From assembly GCF_017254915.1 (NCBI RefSeq), contig NZ_JAFKCT010000005.1, forward strand, positions 1 to 64,000: a stretch of 64,000 nt of DNA, read 5' to 3'. The first letter of the stretch is position 1, and the number at the start of each line of letters is the position of its first letter. This document shows positions 59,013-64,000 of the stretch, piece by piece. The notes under the pieces are model-generated. The model did no database searches and was not told the DNA's origin. It saw only the letters and a list, made by a program, of their open reading frames with translations. The DNA comes from Algoriphagus oliviformis (GTDB lineage Bacteria > Bacteroidota > Bacteroidia > Cytophagales > Cyclobacteriaceae). The translations under genes were made by a program, and so were the position numbers.

Positions 59013-59528
59013 CTTCAAAAATTCGTTTTGGGTTTTACATCTCGGCCAGTCCAATGCTGGCTTCTCTGGATTTCCGTCGGTGGCCCTTCCGATGCCAAAA
59101 TCATCCAGCAGGTCAAACAATCTCCCGCCGGGAAAGGGCTGGGCTAGGCAGGTGGGCCATTCCTTTTCTCCACTGTGTTCATTGTTCTTTCAAGTTAATG
59201 GTTAAACAACTAGACAAGCCTGAGCCGGACGCTTCTGGTACCTGTTGCGAAGCTCTTGGCCCATGGCCGAATGAATCGCGATTCTTTGAAAATCCGACGT
59301 TCAACCGCCATGCCAATGGCGCTGAGGCGTTTTTCTTGACAGTTTTTTGCTGAAAAATTGTCAGCGTTGTCAGTGGGAATTTAGCGCCCAGACCGAAAAG
59401 CCGGGGAAATGCATCGCCGCTGCCCCCTGAAAATGCCTGCTTAGTGATCGGTCGCTAAACATTTTTTGCCGTTTGGGCTTTTTCTACTTGGACAACAGAT
59501 CCCCTGGTCTGGGGGATAGCAGCAAGCC
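59013..59528. other. Intergenic region before the photolyase/cryptochrome cluster
   Basis: No gene is supported. It must hold the promoter of the minus-strand small gene and of the light-related operon starting at 59529. CTTGACAGTTTTTTGCTGAAAAATTGTCAG near 59335-59364 contains complementary CTGACAATTTTT-like arms and may be a hairpin. Confidence 0.3.
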
Positions 59529-59792
59529 ATGACAGCAAGAGAACTGGATAGGATCATAGAAATGGCCTGGGAAGATCGCACGCCCTTTGAAGCGATCAAA
59601 TTCCAATTTGGGATGGGTGAAGCCCAAGTGATCAGCTTGATGTGCAAGGAGCTGAAGGCGAGCTCCTTCAAGATGTGGAGGAAAAGGGGGAATTCTGGCG
59701 TCAGCCAAAAACACCTGAAAAAGCGAAGTCTTGAAATGCTTCGTTTTAAGTGTTCCAGACAGAAAAGCATTTCCCAAAACAAGATCTCCTGA
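59529..59792 (+). CDS. TIGR03643 / DUF2805 family small protein, 87 aa
   Basis: The sequence (ELDRIIEMAWEDRTPFEAIK, FQFGMGEAQVISLMCKELKA, SSFKMWRKRGNSGVSQKHLK) is characteristic of the TIGR03643/DUF2805 family, small basic HTH-like proteins found beside cryptochrome/photolyase genes. Its last bases overlap the next gene (TGATG), so the two are translationally coupled. A DNA-binding role at photolesions is sometimes assumed but not proven. The start ATG 59529 has no earlier alternative. Confidence 0.85.
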   Translation: MTARELDRIIEMAWEDRTPFEAIKFQFGMGEAQVISLMCKELKASSFKMWRKRGNSGVSQKHLKKRSLEMLRFKCSRQKSISQNKIS

Positions 59793-60904
59793 TGTACACC
59801 TTCCCAACGGATATCTCTTCGATCGAACATCGGCTGCGACATATCCAGCCCATTGCCTACGCGTCTACCAGAAACTTCAAAGACGGGCAAGTGACGCGGT
59901 TGAGCCCCTATATTTCTCGCGGGGTGATTTCTACCAAGCAGGTGCTGGCACATATCCAGACACTGGAGTTGCCCTTTACCCAGGTGGAAAAATTGGTTCA
60001 AGAATTGGCTTGGAGGGACTACTGGCAGCAGATCTGGATCTCCAAAAAGGAGGGGATCATGCGGGATTTGAAGCACGTTCAGAGTCCAGTGACCAATTTT
60101 GAAGTACCTAAGGCGATCCTAGACGCGCAGACCGGGATCTCCGCGGTGGACGAGGCTATCGTGGAATTGTATGAAACGGGATACATGCACAACCATATGC
60201 GGATGTATGTGGCCTCCATTTGTTGCAACATCGCCAAGTCGCATTGGCTTGAGCCTGCCCGATGGCTGTACAGCCACTTGTTGGACGGGGATCTTGCCAG
60301 TAACCATCTGAGCTGGCAGTGGGTGGCGGGAGCCAATTCCAGCAAAAAATACTACGCCAATCAGCGCAATATCAACCGCTATTTCCAAAGCGACCAACAG
60401 CATACTTTTTTGGACGTGGAGTACGATGAGTTTGACAATCTGCGGACTCCCGACCTTCTCAAAGAGACCCAGCCGCTTCGAGTGGATCTCAAACTGCCAC
60501 AATTGGAGATTCCGAAGTTGGCGAATTCAAAAACCACCCTGGTTTACAACTACTACAATCTGGATCCCTATTGGCATCAGGACAGGGAGGTGCAGCGGGT
60601 ATTGCTTTTGGAGCCGTCGTTTTTCGCCAAGTATCCTATCCATCAGAAGTGCCTGGACTTTGCGATGGCTTTGAGCCAAAATATAGCAGGCATCCAGCCC
60701 TTCGTGGGGGAGTTTTCGGACTTGGCCGCCTTGGTGGATGCCCAAAATCTGGTTTTCAAAGAGCATCCTACAAATTCCCACTACCATGGCCGGGAGGAGT
60801 CCAGAGAATGGATGAGCTCCGTCGTGGGCTACTATCCTTCTTTTTTTGCCTTTTGGAAAAAGTGCAGAAATGAGATCGCCACAGCCTATGAATTTGCCAA
60901 GTGA
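59792..60904 (+). CDS. FAD-binding photolyase-like protein, 370 aa
   Basis: ATG 59792 (MYTFPTDISSIEHRLRHIQP) overlaps the previous stop codon and fits the family; an upstream frame start at 59750 is rejected. The protein corresponds to the C-terminal FAD-binding domain of photolyases (TRLSPYISRGVISTKQVLAH, ELAWRDYWQQIW, HNHMRMYVASICCNIAKSHW, LASNHLSWQWVAGANSSKKY) but lacks the N-terminal antenna-binding domain. Such FAD-only members are typical companions of TIGR03643, DUF2256 and FeS-BCP genes in Bacteroidota. Whether they repair DNA or act in signalling is unknown. The Asn/Asp/Trp network of the FAD site appears intact. Confidence 0.88.
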   Translation: MYTFPTDISSIEHRLRHIQPIAYASTRNFKDGQVTRLSPYISRGVISTKQVLAHIQTLELPFTQVEKLVQELAWRDYWQQIWISKKEGIMRDLKHVQSPVTNFEVPKAILDAQTGISAVDEAIVELYETGYMHNHMRMYVASICCNIAKSHWLEPARWLYSHLLDGDLASNHLSWQWVAGANSSKKYYANQRNINRYFQSDQQHTFLDVEYDEFDNLRTPDLLKETQPLRVDLKLPQLEIPKLANSKTTLVYNYYNLDPYWHQDREVQRVLLLEPSFFAKYPIHQKCLDFAMALSQNIAGIQPFVGEFSDLAALVDAQNLVFKEHPTNSHYHGREESREWMSSVVGYYPSFFAFWKKCRNEIATAYEFAK

Positions 60905-60928
60905 CCCATCACCAAGCCGCCCCAAAAC

Positions 60929-61558
60929 ATGCAACTACAAAAAGAAGAACTCGAAAAACTAGACCGGAAGTACCGCCTGAATCTGATCAACTCCATCTCC
61001 GGGATAAAGCCTGCCAACCTGATCGCTACCAAGTCCGTGGACCAAAAGGAAAATGTCGCGATCTTTTCCTCCGTAGTCCACCTTGGTTCTGATCCCGCCC
61101 AGCTGGGATTCGTCATGAGGCCACAGTCCGAGGTGCCCCGGGACACCTACCCGAATATTGTCGAGACGGGATGCTATACGATCAACCAGGTGCCGGAGTC
61201 ACTGATCAAAAAAGCCCACTACACCTCGGCAAAGCTGAAAAAAGGCGACTCGGAATTTGCCCGAATGAAGCTTCAGCAGGAGTACATCGGGGGATTTTAC
61301 GCGCCCTTTGTCAAAGAAAGCCAGATCAAGATCGGGATGAAGCATTTGGAAAGTATCCCCTTGCCCAACGGATGCATCTTCGTGGTCGGGACGGTCGAGC
61401 TGTTGGCAGTTCCCGACGCTGCGGTCAATGCCCTGGGGCAGCTGGATATGGCTGGTGTCTCCGGCGTCGGGATTTCTGGGCTGAACAGCTACTATGGGCT
61501 CAGCAGATTAGATACCTTCCCCTATGTCCGCGAGGGGGAGATCCCGGATTTTGAATAG
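60929..61558 (+). CDS. Flavin reductase-like protein, 209 aa
   Basis: This FMN-binding split-barrel protein of the flavin reductase group has SISGIKPANLIATKSVDQKE, the phosphate-binding region FSSVVHLGSDPAQLGFVM, and YTINQVPESLIKKAHYTSA, which is typical of the DIM6/NTAB type. It would reduce or bind FMN. It is encoded between the FAD photolyase-like gene (24 bp) and the DUF2256 gene, so it may keep the cluster's flavoproteins supplied with reduced flavin (inference). Confidence 0.88.
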   Translation: MQLQKEELEKLDRKYRLNLINSISGIKPANLIATKSVDQKENVAIFSSVVHLGSDPAQLGFVMRPQSEVPRDTYPNIVETGCYTINQVPESLIKKAHYTSAKLKKGDSEFARMKLQQEYIGGFYAPFVKESQIKIGMKHLESIPLPNGCIFVVGTVELLAVPDAAVNALGQLDMAGVSGVGISGLNSYYGLSRLDTFPYVREGEIPDFE

Positions 61559-61623
61559 CTGTCGCGACCTGGCGGGGGAGATCAATGCCCCGCTGTGAGG
61601 ATCTCTTGCAAACCTGAAATCGG

Positions 61624-61770
61624 ATGAAGAAAAACGAACTTCCCCAAAAAAACTGTCCAGTCTGCAACAGGCCCTTTTCCTGGAGGAAAAAATGGGAAAA
61701 GAACTGGGGAGAAGTCAAGTATTGCAGCGAAAGATGCAGAAGAAACAAACCCCATGACCCAAGCGATTAG
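61624..61770 (+). CDS. DUF2256 zinc-ribbon-like small protein, 48 aa
   Basis: This short gene encodes a 48-residue basic protein starting [14 protein letters not shown]. It contains CPVC (Cys11, Cys14) and [11 protein letters not shown] (Cys34, Cys38), the signature of DUF2256, plus the conserved [19 protein letters not shown] core. The four Cys probably bind zinc. DUF2256 genes nearly always sit next to FeS-BCP-type cryptochrome genes. Here the last 17 bp overlap the start of the cryptochrome-family gene at 61754 in another frame, so the two are translationally coupled. Confidence 0.85.
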   Translation: MKKNELPQKNCPVCNRPFSWRKKWEKNWGEVKYCSERCRRNKPHDPSD

Positions 61771-63232
61771 CCTTGTTTTTCCCCACCAGCTTTTCCATTC
61801 CGGACCTTTGCTGGAAAACGCGCACGACATTTATCTGGTGGAGGAACGGTTGTTTTTCAGCCAATACCGATTTCACAAGCAGAAGCTCGCCTTCCATCGG
61901 GCTTCGATGAAAGCCTACCAGGACTTTTTGGAGAAAAGCGGAAGGACTGTCCGATACATCGAGAGCTCGTCAGAGCTAGCCGACATCCGCAAATTCAGGA
62001 AGGAAATCGATCGGGAAGGGATCGACGCGATCCACTGCATCGATCCGGTGGATGATTGGCTGGAGAAAAGACTCAGGAAAATGGCGGCTTCTGTCGAATT
62101 GACATTCTACGAAAGCCCTGCTTTTTTGAACACCCGTGAGGAGCTGTCCGATTTTTTCAATCCAAAGAAGGAGTCTTTTTTCCAGACTGCTTTTTATAAG
62201 CAGGAGCGGAAGAAAAGGAAGATTTTGGTGGATGGGAATATGGAGCCGGAGGGAGGAGAGTGGACGTACGATTCGGAAAACAGGAAGAAATATCCCAAGG
62301 GCAAGACTCCTCCATCCGTCCAATTTCCGGATGTTTCTCCATTTTGGGAGGAAGCGCTGGCCTATACCAAAAAGCATTTCGCGGATAATCCGGGCAAGCT
62401 GACCCAAGCGCCCATCTATCCGATTGACCAGCTCCAGGCAGAGGCTTGGTTGGACGAGTTTTTTCGACATCGGTTTCATGAGTTTGGGGACTATGAGGAT
62501 GCGATCGTGAAAAACGAGTCTTTGTTGCACCACAGCCTCCTTTCCCCCTTGATCAACGTGGGACTCCTGCTTCCCGGATTGGTTTTGGAAAAGTGCCTGG
62601 ACTTTGCGCAAAGCGAGAAAGTCCCCCTCAATTCCGTGGAGGGATTTGTCCGTCAGCTCATGGGGTGGCGGGAGTTCGTTCGGGGGATGTATTGGTGCAA
62701 GGGCGGCTATTCCCGAACCAAGAACTTTTGGGGTTTCAAGAGGAAGATCCCGGCCAGTTTTTATGACGGCACGACGGGTATTTTGCCCGTGGACGAGACG
62801 ATCAAAAAGGTCCTGAGCACGGGATATTGCCATCACATCGAGCGGCTGATGGTACTGGGGAATTTCATGTTGCTCTGCGAGTTTGATCCGGATGAGGTGT
62901 ACCGCTGGTTTATGGAGCTGTTCATCGATGCCTACGATTGGGTGATGGTGCCCAATGTGTATGGGATGAGCCAGTTTGCCGATGGGGGGCTGTTTGCCAC
63001 CAAACCCTACATCGGAGGGTCTAATTACCTCAGGAAGATGGGCGACTACCCCAAAGGCGAATGGGAAGCGGTGTGGGACGGGCTCTTCTGGAGCTTTGTC
63101 GCCAGACACTCGGATTTTTTCCAATCAAACCCAAGGCTCTCCATGATGTACCACACCTGGAATCGAATGGGGGAGGACAAGAAGGAGAGCCATCTCCGCA
63201 AGGCAGACAAGTTTCTCGAAGGCATTTCGTAG
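61754..63232 (+). CDS. FeS-BCP/DPRP-type cryptochrome-photolyase family protein lacking the Fe-S cysteines
   Basis: This 492-residue member of the deoxyribodipyrimidine photolyase-related family (PhrB/CryB-type) has the antenna domain N-terminus ([20 protein letters not shown]), [20 protein letters not shown], and the FAD core [37 protein letters not shown]. In characterised members four Cys bind a 4Fe-4S cluster: one in the FMLLCEFDP position and three after NRMSDY. Here only the first is present (Cys375). After KMGDY (429-432) the sequence reads [20 protein letters not shown] with no Cys. The cluster site is therefore absent, while flavin-binding regions are retained. Blue-light (6-4) photolyase or photoreceptor function is expected, but without Fe-S. 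Confidence 0.88.
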   Translation: MTQAISLVFPHQLFHSGPLLENAHDIYLVEERLFFSQYRFHKQKLAFHRASMKAYQDFLEKSGRTVRYIESSSELADIRKFRKEIDREGIDAIHCIDPVDDWLEKRLRKMAASVELTFYESPAFLNTREELSDFFNPKKESFFQTAFYKQERKKRKILVDGNMEPEGGEWTYDSENRKKYPKGKTPPSVQFPDVSPFWEEALAYTKKHFADNPGKLTQAPIYPIDQLQAEAWLDEFFRHRFHEFGDYEDAIVKNESLLHHSLLSPLINVGLLLPGLVLEKCLDFAQSEKVPLNSVEGFVRQLMGWREFVRGMYWCKGGYSRTKNFWGFKRKIPASFYDGTTGILPVDETIKKVLSTGYCHHIERLMVLGNFMLLCEFDPDEVYRWFMELFIDAYDWVMVPNVYGMSQFADGGLFATKPYIGGSNYLRKMGDYPKGEWEAVWDGLFWSFVARHSDFFQSNPRLSMMYHTWNRMGEDKKESHLRKADKFLEGIS

Positions 63233-63573
63233 CGGCGAAATGGCGGATTTGATACCTGTGTTTTCGAGAAGCCTATGTCCCTTGAATGCGCGGCACGCAG
63301 GGGAGTAATTCTGTGACTAGGGATCTATTGGTAGATCGCTTCATCCTTTTGCCCGATGATAGCTGCGCCAGCGCCTCATTCAGGTGCCGGTAATACTTGC
63401 GATCAGGGCCAGCCTGGTTTGAGAGTATGTCGATTTTTGCGATCCGATGATAGATCCCTGAGGCGGAGAAAGCCATCGTCGAGTAAACTTCTATATGCAA
63501 GGACTACCGAAGCCCAAGCTGGACCGGATGATGGATATCGGCTAGGGCTGTAGCGGAACAATCACCATGAATT
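63233..63573. other. Intergenic region, possible small minus-strand ORF
   Basis: A 75-codon minus-strand frame (63273-63500, beginning MHIEVYSTMAF) is present without a recognisable family, so it is not annotated as a gene. It contains no obvious repeat. The right side holds the 3' end of the rhamnosidase-like gene. Confidence 0.3.
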
Positions 63574-64000
63574 CTAATTCAAAGAGATGCGGTTTGTGCC
63601 TTCTTGAAGCGGATACAGGGTTCCCTGGAATACCAAAGAGCCTACGACTCCTTTAGGTAAATGTACCGTCGCTGATTTGGCAGGTCCTAGGTCATAGCTC
63701 ACCTCAATCTCCCCGTTCGGATGGGGCATTTTTCCGGACAGTTCGGTGAATTCTCCCAAATGTGGCTCTATTTTGACTCGGCGAAATCCCGGCCCGTCAC
63801 TGTCGATCCCAAGTATTGTTCTGTAGAATTCGATATTTGGGCTTGATCCCCAGGCGTGACTGTCGGATCTGGTTTTGTCCAGATCGGAAGTTTCCGCCCA
63901 AGTAGTCAATCCCATGTCAATCGCTTTTCGCCAAACGTCCAGATAGGTCAGGTACTCGTCCCCTTTTCCCACATCCACCAAGGCCTGGTGGATGTAATAT
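63574..64000 (-). CDS. Alpha-L-rhamnosidase-like glycoside hydrolase, C-terminal part (cut by window edge)
   Basis: The frame is open through position 64000, so only the last ~142 residues are in the window. Its pattern (TTWAETSDLDKTRSDSHAWG, then SPNIEFYRTILGI and GFRRVKIEPHLGEF) is the end of the (alpha/alpha)6 catalytic domain and the C-terminal beta-domain of bacterial alpha-L-rhamnosidases (GH78-like). The conserved His in SDSHAWG and the Trp/Glu in TTWAE belong to the active-site rim. It would release L-rhamnose or similar sugars from glycosides. The strand and position suggest an operon extending beyond the right edge. Confidence 0.8.
   Translation of the reverse strand, partial: YYIHQALVDVGKGDEYLTYLDVWRKAIDMGLTTWAETSDLDKTRSDSHAWGSSPNIEFYRTILGIDSDGPGFRRVKIEPHLGEFTELSGKMPHPNGEIEVSYDLGPAKSATVHLPKGVVGSLVFQGTLYPLQEGTNRISLN

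Noticed and set aside
63273..63500. 75-codon minus-strand frame before the rhamnosidase-like gene
   Set aside because: No recognisable domain or start context; kept only as a possibility in the intergenic entry.
1..64000. CRISPR arrays, tRNA or rRNA genes
   Set aside because: None seen on reading: no regularly spaced short repeats with unique spacers, no cloverleaf with CCA-type end, no conserved rRNA blocks. A tRNAscan-type search would be needed to exclude tRNAs fully.

Overview
The window looks like chromosomal DNA of a Bacteroidota bacterium, most likely a Cyclobacteriaceae/Cytophagales relative. The evidence is a SusC/SusD pair with FecR and an ECF sigma factor, many lipoproteins with a Cys right after the signal peptide, TAnnTTTG-type -7 elements, an FeS-BCP-like cryptochrome with its usual small partner genes, and planctomycete-style (PSD1/DUF1501) cytochrome genes of the kind found in marine or soil Cytophagales. 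No rRNA, tRNA or CRISPR array was seen. Most of the window has balanced to moderately high GC. The first ~0.8 kb and the 48.3-50.1 kb stretch are visibly AT-richer.

Layout. (1) 0.3-0.8 kb: an AT-rich hypothetical gene next to an imperfect palindrome. (2) 1.3-13.6 kb: a PSD1 protein, a DUF1501 protein and a membrane c-type-cytochrome/LRR protein in one operon, then a frameshifted RhuM-Fic gene, a Tat-exported alpha/beta hydrolase, and a convergent 1278-residue DUF6807/PVC-type haem dehydrogenase fusion. (3) 13.9-24.0 kb: small membrane proteins, a PRC-barrel protein, the SusD-SusC-FecR-ECF sigma module and a lone receiver-domain protein. (4) 24.3-40.7 kb: a probable zinc-acquisition island. 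(5) 40.8-47.8 kb: two OsmC/alpha-beta hydrolase operons, an NTF2-like protein, an SDR with a divergent HxlR regulator, an AraC regulator and a DMT exporter. (6) 47.9-50.4 kb: three copies of a ~120-140 bp repeat separating two AT-rich single genes. (7) 50.8-53.7 kb: two sulfatases. (8) 54.1-58.6 kb: SDR, AraC regulator, quinone-oxidoreductase-like enzyme, MRJP-like lipoprotein and cupin, with a shared operator candidate. (9) 59.5-63.2 kb: a photolyase/cryptochrome cluster. (10) The right edge cuts an alpha-L-rhamnosidase-like gene.

The most interesting system is the 24.3-40.7 kb island. A Fur-family regulator (likely Zur) sits among genes preceded by at least eight copies of a 17-bp palindrome close to TTGCAAYANTRTTGCAA. 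These copies lie at a divergent promoter (MerC-CobW/COG0523 GTPase on one side; ABC ATPase, histidine-rich permease and DUF3299-like protein on the other), over the regulator's own start, and before a ZnuD-like TonB receptor, an AztD-like zinc-chaperone lipoprotein, and a second TonB receptor followed by two DUF3526 permeases and an ATPase. Two histidine-rich DUF4625 lipoproteins also belong to the island. Together these would form an envelope-spanning zinc-scarcity response: capture, outer-membrane import, periplasmic handling, and metal allocation in the cytoplasm.

Smaller points of interest are an AraC-linked 30-bp operator candidate found twice at identical promoter spacing, a cryptochrome-family protein lacking three of the four Fe-S cysteines, a 48-codon DUF2256 gene overlapping its neighbour, an 18-bp tandem duplication in the oxyanion-hole motif of an esterase, and a MITE-like element. 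All functional statements rest on reading motifs and context; no database search was run.
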